Source of the DNA: Enterovibrio sp045679545
Lineage (GTDB): Bacteria; Pseudomonadota; Gammaproteobacteria; Enterobacterales; Vibrionaceae
Direction: 5' to 3'
Assembly (NCBI RefSeq): GCF_045679545.1
Contig: NZ_CP166195.1
Location: forward strand, 806,001-870,000
Length of the DNA stretch: 64,000 nt
The translations under genes and the position numbers were made by a program. The notes beneath the pieces were generated by a model. That model was not told the DNA's origin, searched no databases, and was given only the letters and a program-made list of their open reading frames with translations. Positions 51,882-60,884 of this stretch are shown piece after piece. The first letter of the stretch is position 1. Every line of letters starts with the position of its first letter.

Positions 51882-54062
51882 TTAGTCCGCCATCGTCAAG
51901 AAATTGGAGAAAGGCTCGTCAGCTTGTTGCTGCTTGAGCGCTTGCTCCAATTGTTCATGGGTGATGTAACCTTGCTCTACTAAATACTCGCCAAAGCGCG
52001 TTGACGACGTGAAGTCGTAATTAATCAGTGCTTGATTGAGTTGCGCAGGGTCTAAACATTTTTCCGCCACTAAACGCACACCGAGTGGCTGTTGGCTAAC
52101 CAAATATTGATCGATGTACTGCGTGAGGCGTTGCGTCGATACCTTGCCTTGATGTTGGGCCTGTTCTAGATGAGGACGAAAATCCGCACTTTTGTCTTTC
52201 AAATAGTGGTAGCGAATACCTAAAGTGACCAGCCCTTGGTCGACAATCTTGTAGGTGACTTCTTTATTGATTTGGCGCTGAAGGGCGGCAAGCGCCACCG
52301 GAGGAATTGGGGACTCTGCAGCGAGAACCAGCTGGTTGTTATCGCCCTCGATGGGAAAAACCATGTACTTTAGGGCCAAGTTAACAGGAAATTGTTCAAT
52401 GAGCGTTAGCGGAACATTAAACAAATCTACGGCCATGTGTTCGGCCCCGGCTTGTATCGCAATGGCTTTACTGACATGGGCATTCGACACATATCCATGA
52501 CGAACAAGATAGGTGCCGAGGCGTTGGTTCGGTGGAAGGTTCAACAGCGCCTTCTCAAGATCAGCCTCGGACAATTGGCCTTGCTCCACCAAAATCTGGC
52601 CCAAAGGTCTGCGTCGCACGTCATGAATAATGGGGAAATCGTGACTGGTTTTGTCCCACGCCACTCGCCGAGGATCGCCTTCAATGATGACCTGCTTGAT
52701 TGCTCGTACGTTGGCTGAAAAGTTAATAAAGTTGCCCCAGACTACTCTGGGTAATGACATGATGCCCTGAAACGAACCGTAGTACTGGCTCACGAAAATA
52801 AAGCGCTGCACCATACGATTAAGAAAGAATAAAGCGTTGGAATAAATGAAAAATCGAACGGTAGGGTCATCGTTAAAAATGGACAGAAAATGATAACTTT
52901 CTGTCACTGTTAATTGGTAGATCACAATGAGCAAGAGTTGGAAAAAAACGAGTGTGGCTGCAAACGAGATGATGTTGGAGATAACGCCGCGTCTGTCTCG
53001 CCAAAGAAAATAATTAATGCGCCAGTCGCGTGACCAATGATGATTTTTCATACCTTGAAAAACGATACCAATGATCCAGCGGCTTTTCTGCCTTACTGCG
53101 GTTGAATACGTGGCGGGGAAATACTCTCGCACACAGATCAAGCGAGAGGCACGTTTGTTTAGGCCAAACGCGGTTTCGCGGAGAGAAGCGTCTTTGGCGC
53201 TCACTGGAAACTGCACAAAGACTTCGTTCATGCCCCATTGCTTAAGGCGAAAGCCGATATCATAGTCTTCAGTGAGAGATTGAACATCAAACGGAAGGCC
53301 GTCCCCTTCTTTTAACAGTCTAAGAACGGCTTTGCGACTAAAGCAGGTGCCCACGCCGGCACTGGGCACCTGTCCTGCGAGTGCTTCTCGTACGACCACA
53401 TCCTTGCCATGCATCTCGGCAAACTCATCGACATAATGTGCGGGCGTGAATTGATACCATTTGCGTGCATAGGGGTAGACAGGAAGCTGGATGAGATCTT
53501 TGTTGGGTAGCAAATAGTTAAATAACCTCAGTTCCATCGGCGACAAAACATCTTCGGCATCGTGCAGAATGAAACCCGCGAATTCGATGTTGATGCGTTT
53601 CTCAAACGCCACAATAGACGCCACGATGTTGTTCAAGCAATCTGCTTTACTTGTTGGGCCGGGGCGCGCGCACACTACTTTGTGGACATTGCTAAAGCGC
53701 GCGCATACCTCGTCGACGTCAGCCTGTGTTTGTGGGTCATTGGGGTAAGTGCCGACAAAAATTTGGTAGTTTTCGTAGTCAAGTGTCTTTGCCGCGAGTT
53801 CTGCCATTTTTCCAATCACGCCGACTTCCTGCCAAGCGGGCACCATGATAGCGAGCGGCTTTTCCTTTTTTTCGAACAGTTTTTCAGGGTCGGCAAACCC
53901 TTGTTTTCGATAAATGGTGATACGGCGAAAAAGGCGTCTGACCCAGTAGTAAGTGTCTAGCATCAGATCATCAAAGCCAAAGATGAACAAGGCGACCATA
54001 AGCACTAAGGTGACGTATTTTAGGCCATACAAATAGACGAGAAAGGCATCAAGAAAGCCCAC
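51882..54062 (-). CDS. nfrB: NfrB-type glycosyltransferase with MshEN c-di-GMP-binding domain
   Basis: 726 residues from a GTG at 54062, which has AAGGAG 7 bases upstream. An ATG 18 codons earlier overlaps wecB more and lacks a site. Two N-terminal helices are followed by a GT2 family domain: IMVPAWQEVGVI, HDAEDVLSPME, LTEDYDIGFRL and RQKSRWIIG. Two or more membrane helices follow, then an MshEN domain (about 480-570: LGQILVEQGQLSEADLEKAL and QRLGTYLVRHGYVS). A second MshEN-like block lies at the C-terminus (RFGEYLVEQGYITHEQLEQA). In E. coli NfrB, c-di-GMP binding to MshEN switches on polymer synthesis. Confidence 0.87.
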   Translation of the reverse strand: MGFLDAFLVYLYGLKYVTLVLMVALFIFGFDDLMLDTYYWVRRLFRRITIYRKQGFADPEKLFEKKEKPLAIMVPAWQEVGVIGKMAELAAKTLDYENYQIFVGTYPNDPQTQADVDEVCARFSNVHKVVCARPGPTSKADCLNNIVASIVAFEKRINIEFAGFILHDAEDVLSPMELRLFNYLLPNKDLIQLPVYPYARKWYQFTPAHYVDEFAEMHGKDVVVREALAGQVPSAGVGTCFSRKAVLRLLKEGDGLPFDVQSLTEDYDIGFRLKQWGMNEVFVQFPVSAKDASLRETAFGLNKRASRLICVREYFPATYSTAVRQKSRWIIGIVFQGMKNHHWSRDWRINYFLWRDRRGVISNIISFAATLVFFQLLLIVIYQLTVTESYHFLSIFNDDPTVRFFIYSNALFFLNRMVQRFIFVSQYYGSFQGIMSLPRVVWGNFINFSANVRAIKQVIIEGDPRRVAWDKTSHDFPIIHDVRRRPLGQILVEQGQLSEADLEKALLNLPPNQRLGTYLVRHGYVSNAHVSKAIAIQAGAEHMAVDLFNVPLTLIEQFPVNLALKYMVFPIEGDNNQLVLAAESPIPPVALAALQRQINKEVTYKIVDQGLVTLGIRYHYLKDKSADFRPHLEQAQHQGKVSTQRLTQYIDQYLVSQQPLGVRLVAEKCLDPAQLNQALINYDFTSSTRFGEYLVEQGYITHEQLEQALKQQQADEPFSNFLTMAD

Positions 54063-55137
54063 GAATGCACTCCTTAATATCACTAGCGATTGTTTGTGCG
54101 GCCTTGCCATCGCCATAAGGATTGGATGCGATGGCGTGACTGCTGTTCAGCATGTGTTGTGCTGCGTCGACAATTTTATCAGGGTCGGTTGCTCCTGCCA
54201 AAATGGCAAGGCCAAGTTGGCACGCTTCTGGGCGTTCGGTGGTTTCGCGCAACACGACAACAGGCACGTCATAGGTGGGGGCTTCTTCTTGAATGCCGCC
54301 TGAATCGGTAAGAACAAGCGCGGAATCGGCCAGTGCTTGCTGCAGGTTAAGGTAGTCAAGTGGATCGGAAATTTGCAGGTTAGGGCTGTCAGACAGAAGA
54401 TCCTGAATTTGTTGTTTGATCAACGGATTTGGGTGGGTTACAAAGCGAAATGTTAGCAGTGGGTGCTGCTGCACTAAGCGATTGATCGCCAAGCATATTA
54501 TGGGCAGGTTTACCCAGTTTTCGCGCCGATGCACAGTGATTAATACCGTGCGCTTTTCTTTTGGCGTGGTGATTTTGCTTTGTTTGAGCAAATACATCTG
54601 CGCGTCAACAACGGTGTTGCCTGTGCAAATGACGGTTTCGGGTGCGATGCCTTCAGCGAATAAAGCATGGGCGGCTTTGACCGTGGGTGAATAGTGACGG
54701 TTTACCACAACCGCGACTTGTTTACGATTTACCTCTTCGGGGAAAGGATGATAGATATCACCAGATCTTAGCCCGGCTTCAACGTGTGCGATGATAGCGA
54801 CTTTGTTGTAAAACGCCGCCATGGCCGCGGCAAGGGTTGAGCTGGTATCACCATGAACAATCACGCATTTTGGGTGATGGGCTTGGATGACGCCGTTGAG
54901 TTGGGCGAGCAATCCGGCAAACAAATCAGCAAGCTCGGTGGTATTGGGGCGTGTTAATGAGAAATCAGGCGTAATGTTGAAGTAGCTAAAAGCTTGCGTC
55001 GCAAGCGTATCGTGTTGGCCAGAATGGCACCACACGACCGAGAGACTTTCCTGCTGAAGTGCATGGTAAACCGGTGCCATTTTTATCACCTCGGGTCTTG
55101 TCCCTGTGATAATCAAAACATCAATATCCAAATCCAA
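54049..55137 (-). CDS. wecB: UDP-N-acetylglucosamine 2-epimerase (WecB-like)
   Basis: 362 residues. It starts at a TTG (55137) with AGGAG 8 bases upstream; no in-frame ATG is nearby. It converts UDP-GlcNAc to UDP-ManNAc. Active-site blocks are present: ITGTRPEVIKMAPV, HVEAGLRSGD, PEEVNRKQ, LITVHRRENW and LVLTDSGGIQEEAP. It overlaps nfrB by 14 bases, so it is dedicated to this polymer rather than to enterobacterial common antigen or O-antigen. The unit supplies ManNAc to NfrB, consistent with a ManNAc-containing exopolysaccharide. Confidence 0.9.
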   Translation of the reverse strand: MDLDIDVLIITGTRPEVIKMAPVYHALQQESLSVVWCHSGQHDTLATQAFSYFNITPDFSLTRPNTTELADLFAGLLAQLNGVIQAHHPKCVIVHGDTSSTLAAAMAAFYNKVAIIAHVEAGLRSGDIYHPFPEEVNRKQVAVVVNRHYSPTVKAAHALFAEGIAPETVICTGNTVVDAQMYLLKQSKITTPKEKRTVLITVHRRENWVNLPIICLAINRLVQQHPLLTFRFVTHPNPLIKQQIQDLLSDSPNLQISDPLDYLNLQQALADSALVLTDSGGIQEEAPTYDVPVVVLRETTERPEACQLGLAILAGATDPDKIVDAAQHMLNSSHAIASNPYGDGKAAQTIASDIKECIRGLS

Positions 55138-55529
55138 ATCATTGACTCCTGCCAGCGTATTCTAGGTCACTGATCACCAATGTGCTGCTTGGCTTGCGTG
55201 CGCATTGTGCGCTTGATTTACCAGCGATGTGGCTTGAGCCTAGTCGTGATCTATTCATGCCTCCATGGCGAAATAGAGAATTTTGCTCAATCTCTCTAAC
55301 CTTGGGTGATCTACGCATTTTGTTTGCTGAGAAATTGAGATTTTCAACATATCCCCAAACAACTTTAAGAGGCTCTGAATCCTGAGGTTGCTGGGTAGAT
55401 AGTCGCTGTGTTGACCGACTCTCTATCGGGGAAGGCCGCATAGTTTGGTTGACTTGCTGGATTGAATAGTCAGTGTGATGGTGAGGGAAATATTAAAAAG
55501 GGGCTGTCGCCCCTTCTTACGCTTTTACT
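55138..55529. other. Intergenic region with the nfr operon promoter and a terminator
   Basis: 392 bases. It holds the promoter side of the wecB-nfrB-nfrA-ybcH operon and the terminator of the next gene. Two overlapping 67- and 100-residue frames on opposite strands are seen but neither has a ribosome site, so no gene is called. Confidence 0.5.
55492..55515 (-). terminator. Terminator of the alkaline-phosphatase-family gene
   Basis: AAGGGGC-TGTC-GCCCCTT; on the minus strand it is followed by TTTAATATT. Confidence 0.8.
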
Positions 55530-58439
55530 TTAATGTGTCAGCTGTTTAAGCAAAGACGGAAATCCCCAACCGTTTTTACCCACTTCCACCTGATCGCCTG
55601 ATAGGTATTCGTAGAGGGTAGGGGAAAGAGAACCGTTGACTGCAGAATGAATACGCTTGTGGGCGTTAACAGGCGTTCCCCAAAAGCCGATAAAGGCGTC
55701 TTTTTCATGAAAATGCTCACCAGCATGGCGGCCAGGCACTTTGGTGTTGTAGCCAATGCCTTGGGCGGGGAACAAGTTAATGGTGCCCGCTCTGTCCTCA
55801 TCATAAAGGTGTGCTAATTGGTTTACGCTATCGGGCCTTGGCGTGAGGCGAGTCAGTTGTTGCCAAGTTTGTTCATCGCACCATGTTTCCGGCTTAGCCG
55901 CTTCAGCTTGCTCTACGCATTGCTTGATGAGCGCAGACTTCTCGCGCTTTTCTCTGTCATTCATTGGCGCAACGTAAGGGTTTATCTGTTCAATATTGAG
56001 CAATGTAGGCAAAGTGCCGTCGACAGATTGATACAGCGCGCGTGACCCTTTGCGTGTGATGATCTCATCATGCCGCTTGCCGTTTTTGACGCTCACCAAG
56101 CGCAGTGTACAGGTGTTAATGTCGCAATCTGTTTCCCTTACTGCGAGATAATCAAGACTGTCGCCAAGGCGTGAAGCGGTTTCGTGGATAAGATCAATGG
56201 CAGGCTCATTGTGTTGCACTTGTTGAGGCTTCCACACCGTGAGCTCTTGATATACTGGCTGTGTAGACCAGCCACGCGTTGAATTGAACAAGTCCATCAT
56301 GTAGTTGCCGCCAGCTGTCGAGGCAACAATGATGTCGACGTTTCGATTGCTGGGGTAGTTGAAGGTATGTGTGATCTTTGGTCCCTCCCCCTCGTCTGAG
56401 GAAATCTTGCGGACATTAAGGCTGTAGCCGTAGTCGGATTCAATGGCCTCAAACACTTGCTTTTCAGGGCTGACAATATGATGAATGGGCGTTAATCCAT
56501 GATCACCCGCCATGCCCCAAAGCGTTTGGTCGTAGACATTGGCTTGTTGATAAACGCGCTCAATCTCGCCGAGCCAATAATCCAGTCGGTTTAATTCCCC
56601 GGTAGGGGAAAGTATTTCATCTGCAAACGGCCCGGTGAAATGTGCGAAATGATCCGGCCACGGGTTATATACCATGACAAAGTCGGGCAGACCACGTTGT
56701 GACTTTTCTGCGTATTGGTCGAGCTTGTCTTGGATAGCAAGGCGTTTGGTGGTTCGAGTAAAAGGTGTCCACCATGAGATGCCTTGGTAGGCGACAATAT
56801 CTTTGATCAGAGACTGACGAAGCTGGTGAAGCTCGGTCTCGATATCGCCACGCTTTCGCAGATCTTTCAGGCAACGCTGTTCACCGAAATCACGAATCGC
56901 TTCTCCTACCCCCAGATTGATTAACGGATCAAAACTTGATTGTGCGTACCAGTCATACTGTGCGTTGCAGTTCAGCGTGACCATAGGGGCGAGTCGCTCA
57001 AACTGGGTTTTTGCGTCGTTTTGGTCAAGTAAGCGATCAAGTTGAATAGCATCGTTGCCGAAGAAGTAATACGCCCGATCGCGTTGCCTATCGACAAAGT
57101 GGAAATTGGGGATGCCCGTGCCGCCATCACCTGCCACGTTGGCACCTGTCTGTATGATGGGCAGGTTGCGTACGCTGATGGTGGGTGTGGTAGACACGCC
57201 AAACTCGACAACGCCATTATGATTGTTGACGTACAACTTGCGGAAAAAGGGCAAGTACCTTGGGTCACGCAGGGGTTTATCGGCGACCTCAAACAGGAAC
57301 GCATTGTTTGGTACGTGATTTGGCGCGCTCACCTCCATGCCTTTTGGTGCCATGGCTGCGGCTTGTTGCTCGTCACGTTTTACTTGCTGCAAAAACGGTG
57401 AAGGTGTTTCGCTAACCAATCCTTGCATGAGCCCTTGTTGTAAACCGTCGACGGTGATTTGAACAGCAAGGGGGCGCTGGTTTTGATGTTCAAGGTAAGC
57501 GAGTAAGGTTGTGGGGTCGTCTGAAAACTGGGCTTTTAGCCAATCATTGAGGGCTTCTGTTTTGGCTTTTTCCAGAAGAAATTGGCGGTAGCCTTTCATC
57601 ACATTTAAACGCACAAAGTCGATCAAGCTAATGGTGATAGCTTGTGCTTTGTTGTTTTGTCTATTTTGGTTCTCGGGTTTTGCGTCTTCGATAATGCCAA
57701 GCAAAGCTGTTTTGATATCTCCATCTTCAAGGCTTTGACTGTAGTCGGTGAGTTTCTGGATCAGTATGTTTTGCACCGTCAACACGGTTTCCTGATCCTG
57801 CACACTGTTGGTTAGATACAGGTAATGATCGGGGATCTCATCGCCGTGTAGCCACTTATCTTTGCCAAAGAGCGCATCGTATAGCGTGACCAGTGTGGCC
57901 ATAAACTGGCGATTTAAGACACTGGCACTCTCGCTACTGCCGCTATCATCCATATTCTTGGGTTGAGCATCACTTGCTGGGTTTAGCTGAAACAAACCAT
58001 GTTCCCATTGGTACAGTTCAGATCGGCTGTAACGATCAAATAGCGCCTGACGAAAAATGTCCTCGTTAACGACGTCGCCTGTGTATTTGTCATAAAAGCT
58101 GTAAAGCAAATGACCAAGTTGAATCGCATAAACCGGGTTGGCAAGCTGCGAGATCACTCGTGCTTTTATATCGGCTTCGAGCGGTAGGGTCAGCACAAGA
58201 CTGTTCAACGTTACGCCGCCTACAGTAAACAAAGCAACGTCTCTACTGGTGGCCGCACCCACTTCAATTGAGTCAAAGATTGTGGAAAACACCAGTTGGC
58301 TACTGTTGTAGACAGTGCCAATGAGAGGTGTGCTGCCGATATCAGCGGCTTGTGTCATGGGCGCAATAGCTAAGGCCGTGGACACCAAGGCTGTGCGGAT
58401 ACAGAGGGGAAGTTTTGTCACTATTTGCTTAGCAGTCAT
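55530..58439 (-). CDS. Large secreted alkaline-phosphatase-superfamily protein
   Basis: 969 residues. Signal peptide about 1-32 (CIRTALVSTALAIAPMTQAA). An unusual 330-residue helical N-terminal region has no recognised domain. The phosphatase/phosphodiesterase core lies about 370-800: TPTISVRNLPIIQTGANVAG (nucleophile Thr region), FVMVYNPWPDHFAHFTG, LWGMAGDHGLTPIHH (metal ligands Asp and His) and PGRHAGEHFHEKDAFIGFWG. It belongs to the type I phosphodiesterase/nucleotide pyrophosphatase branch. Substrates of such long marine enzymes include nucleotides, phospholipids or sulfated compounds; here it is unknown. Monocistronic. Confidence 0.75.
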   Translation of the reverse strand: MTAKQIVTKLPLCIRTALVSTALAIAPMTQAADIGSTPLIGTVYNSSQLVFSTIFDSIEVGAATSRDVALFTVGGVTLNSLVLTLPLEADIKARVISQLANPVYAIQLGHLLYSFYDKYTGDVVNEDIFRQALFDRYSRSELYQWEHGLFQLNPASDAQPKNMDDSGSSESASVLNRQFMATLVTLYDALFGKDKWLHGDEIPDHYLYLTNSVQDQETVLTVQNILIQKLTDYSQSLEDGDIKTALLGIIEDAKPENQNRQNNKAQAITISLIDFVRLNVMKGYRQFLLEKAKTEALNDWLKAQFSDDPTTLLAYLEHQNQRPLAVQITVDGLQQGLMQGLVSETPSPFLQQVKRDEQQAAAMAPKGMEVSAPNHVPNNAFLFEVADKPLRDPRYLPFFRKLYVNNHNGVVEFGVSTTPTISVRNLPIIQTGANVAGDGGTGIPNFHFVDRQRDRAYYFFGNDAIQLDRLLDQNDAKTQFERLAPMVTLNCNAQYDWYAQSSFDPLINLGVGEAIRDFGEQRCLKDLRKRGDIETELHQLRQSLIKDIVAYQGISWWTPFTRTTKRLAIQDKLDQYAEKSQRGLPDFVMVYNPWPDHFAHFTGPFADEILSPTGELNRLDYWLGEIERVYQQANVYDQTLWGMAGDHGLTPIHHIVSPEKQVFEAIESDYGYSLNVRKISSDEGEGPKITHTFNYPSNRNVDIIVASTAGGNYMMDLFNSTRGWSTQPVYQELTVWKPQQVQHNEPAIDLIHETASRLGDSLDYLAVRETDCDINTCTLRLVSVKNGKRHDEIITRKGSRALYQSVDGTLPTLLNIEQINPYVAPMNDREKREKSALIKQCVEQAEAAKPETWCDEQTWQQLTRLTPRPDSVNQLAHLYDEDRAGTINLFPAQGIGYNTKVPGRHAGEHFHEKDAFIGFWGTPVNAHKRIHSAVNGSLSPTLYEYLSGDQVEVGKNGWGFPSLLKQLTH

Positions 58440-58516
58440 GGAATCAGGCTTTGTAAGGGTTAAGCGCGAAGGCTATGAGTATGCTGCAAGCTTACAAGAA
58501 TGGGGGAAGAAGAAAA

Positions 58517-58553
58517 CAGAGGAGTGATGCATTTTTGTGCAGTCACTCCTTTC
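58517..58553 (-). terminator. Terminator after the sulfite dehydrogenase pair
   Basis: AGGAGTGA-TGCA paired with TGCA-TCACTCCT with one bulged base, followed on the minus strand by CTGTTTTC. Confidence 0.6.
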
Positions 58554-58578
58554 CGATAATGAGAATGGGGGGATTGAG

Positions 58579-59238
58579 TTACAGGCCGTAATAGGTTGAA
58601 AGGTAAACGAGTATTTGCTCATGATCATCAGGATCAAGTTCATCCATACCTTGTTCGTCAACCATCCACGTCAGGGTTTCATCCCAGCTTTCTTTGCTTA
58701 AGCCTTGTTGCGTGACTAAGTGCAATGAATGGCAGGCAGAGCACATTGACGCGACCAGCGCCATATTTTCTCCAGGCGCTAAAATGCCTTCGCCTGCTGA
58801 CTTTATCGGCGTATCTGCATCGCCAATCTGCCAATCCGGTGGTGTCGGATTCTTCGTCGCGAGCCATGCAATAATTGCAGCGCGTGCGCCGTCGTCTTTT
58901 ACGCCGGGATACAGCATATTGGTGCCAGGGGCAAATGCATCAGGTGATAACAGAAATGCATCTAACGACTGTGCATCCCACTTACCCGCATGCTGCTTAA
59001 TGCCCTCACTGTAACTAAAATTAGGAAACGCAGCGATATTCCTCTCAGCTAACCCCCATAAGGGCGGGCCGACTAAGGGTACACCATCGGGTTCGACTTG
59101 ATGGCATGCTTTACATACCAGTGCCTGTTGCTCCCCTGCAGCAATTAATGCTTCATTGGCGGTTGCGGTTCCCGGCCATAATAAGCAGAAGGCAACAGAG
59201 AGCGGAAAATACCGCTCATTAACAAAATTTCTTGCCAT
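58579..59238 (-). CDS. Diheme cytochrome c, electron acceptor of sulfite dehydrogenase (SorB-like)
   Basis: 219 residues. Export signal about 1-28 (LSVAFCLLWPGTATA). Two haem sites are seen: CKACH (42-46) and CSACH (166-170). The first domain is a class I cytochrome with a Met ligand candidate in GTNMLYPGV (108). The second resembles the SorB/sulfite:cytochrome c oxidoreductase haem domain. It lies 6 bases after the molybdoenzyme gene, so the two are one operon: the molybdenum subunit oxidises sulfite and passes electrons here, then on to the respiratory chain. Confidence 0.85.
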   Translation of the reverse strand: MARNFVNERYFPLSVAFCLLWPGTATANEALIAAGEQQALVCKACHQVEPDGVPLVGPPLWGLAERNIAAFPNFSYSEGIKQHAGKWDAQSLDAFLLSPDAFAPGTNMLYPGVKDDGARAAIIAWLATKNPTPPDWQIGDADTPIKSAGEGILAPGENMALVASMCSACHSLHLVTQQGLSKESWDETLTWMVDEQGMDELDPDDHEQILVYLSTYYGL

Positions 59239-59244
59239 ACAGGG

Positions 59245-60579
59245 TTACCCTTTCACAACTAATGCAACACGGTGAAAGCTATTGTTGAGGTAGCCTTTCG
59301 GGTTCCAAGCAATCGCAAAAGGTTGGCTAACGCCTTGGTCGTCAGTGGCCTTGGCCCACACTTCGTAATAACCCGGTTGTGGGAATTTGACGTTGGCACT
59401 AAACGTTTGCCACGCGCCAGGGTTGGAGGCTTCGGTGAGATTGGCGTCAATCCATGTCGCGCCAAAATCCGTCGATATCTGTACATTGTCGACCGCACGA
59501 TCTCCAGACCAAGCATGACCTCTAACTAGGACCTCTTTGCCTGCAATTTCGCTGTTGGTTTGAGGAGAGGTGATAAGGGATTTCACGGGCATCCGTTCGA
59601 TGATCACGAAATCTTCTTTTGCGACTTTCTCCCCAGGTGAAACAGGGCGATTCGGGACGCGATAAGATGTGCCAGTCATTTTCGCGCCATCATGCACTTG
59701 GTCGCGCACTTGAATGCGTGTTAGCCATTTTTGCGAGCATGAACCTGGCCAGCCAGGAACAACGAGACGCAACGGTGCACCATTCATCGGATGAAGCGGC
59801 TCGCCGTTTTGAGCAAAGGCGATTAAGTTCTCGCTGCCCATGGCTTTTTCAATTGGTAGGCCACGAGAAATTGGCGTTTTGTCTGCCTTGCCCGACAGGT
59901 GTTTATCTGCACCATAGTGCGCGGTATACACCGCACCATCTTGCACGCCAGCTGCCTTTAGCACGTCAGCCAGTCGCACGCCTGTCCAGCTGGAACAACC
60001 GACTGCGCCATAGGTCCACTGATTCCCTTTGGCTTTGGGTTCAAAGAAAGCACGACCGTTACCGCCACACTCCACCACCAATTGTTGCTCAACGACTTCA
60101 AAGTTTTTCTTCAGATCTTCGATGGTTAGCGTCATCGGTTTGTCCACTAACCCGTCGATGGTGAGTGCCCATTTTTCTGTGGAAATATCGCTGGGAGGGA
60201 TCCCATTGTTACGGATGAAGTGGCGAGAGGTCGGGGTGACATCGTCATCAAGTAAATGGGGAGGTGTTTCGGCGTTCATGGGTCTGTCGTTAAGCACAGT
60301 GAGTCCGTCTTTCCCTTCAATGACCACATCGTCCAAGCCTTCTGCAAACGCAGCGGGGATCATACCGGCTGGCATATTGCGGTGAAAAGGGATCGCGCCG
60401 CCCAACACCGCCGCCATGGTGGCTAACCCCGCACCTTTTAAAAAGCCTCGTCTGTCGGGAAAGCTCTTTCGCCCAAACAAGGTTTCGTCTGCGGTGTCTG
60501 GGTTTGTCTGATAGTGTTCATAGATGCCAGTTGTGGGTTTGTCGTGATTGTTTGAATCGTGTCCTTTTTTGTTCGACAT
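59245..60579 (-). CDS. Molybdopterin-dependent sulfite dehydrogenase, SorA/SoxC type
   Basis: 444 residues from the ATG at 60579 with a perfect AGGAGG; the upstream ATG is rejected. It is exported folded by Tat: RRGFLKGAGLATMAAVLGGA (RR at 43-44). The Mo-ligating Cys is C171 in VVECGGNGRAFFEP. The dimerisation domain follows (VLVRGHAWSGDRAVDNVQIS). It oxidises sulfite to sulfate in the periplasm; the SorB-like cytochrome is its partner. SoxC itself would sit in a sox cluster, which is absent, so the free-standing sulfite dehydrogenase role is preferred. Confidence 0.87.
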   Translation of the reverse strand: MSNKKGHDSNNHDKPTTGIYEHYQTNPDTADETLFGRKSFPDRRGFLKGAGLATMAAVLGGAIPFHRNMPAGMIPAAFAEGLDDVVIEGKDGLTVLNDRPMNAETPPHLLDDDVTPTSRHFIRNNGIPPSDISTEKWALTIDGLVDKPMTLTIEDLKKNFEVVEQQLVVECGGNGRAFFEPKAKGNQWTYGAVGCSSWTGVRLADVLKAAGVQDGAVYTAHYGADKHLSGKADKTPISRGLPIEKAMGSENLIAFAQNGEPLHPMNGAPLRLVVPGWPGSCSQKWLTRIQVRDQVHDGAKMTGTSYRVPNRPVSPGEKVAKEDFVIIERMPVKSLITSPQTNSEIAGKEVLVRGHAWSGDRAVDNVQISTDFGATWIDANLTEASNPGAWQTFSANVKFPQPGYYEVWAKATDDQGVSQPFAIAWNPKGYLNNSFHRVALVVKG

Positions 60580-60884
60580 GGTGCCTCCTGCTTGATGAGT
60601 CAACTGAAATTTGCACAAGATGAAATGACAATGTAAGCGGTTACATTTTGAATGGTTAAAGTATAGGCATAGTTATGATCGGGGTTGATGAGGAGTTGAT
60701 GAGCAGTCTTACTCGCGGGACAGCAATAGCGGTGTAGAGCTTTAAAAGTGAGAGATAAGCGTGTTTTTTAGGCAATAAATAACACGCTTCAAGCGAGGTG
60801 GCGGGTTTAAAACGCGGTATTCATCCACTCGCTAACGACGACTATTTATTTGTAGACCCAACAAAACATCTTATCGATTGGTTC
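60580..60884. other. 305-base gap, no gene seen
   Basis: It holds the SorA promoter side and the 3' side of the hydroxylase gene. No clear hairpin or open frame with a ribosome site was noticed. Confidence 0.5.

Noticed and set aside
55139..55441. 100-residue minus-strand and 67-residue plus-strand frames in the gap before wecB
   Set aside because: They overlap each other on opposite strands, neither has a ribosome site, and composition is not protein-like.
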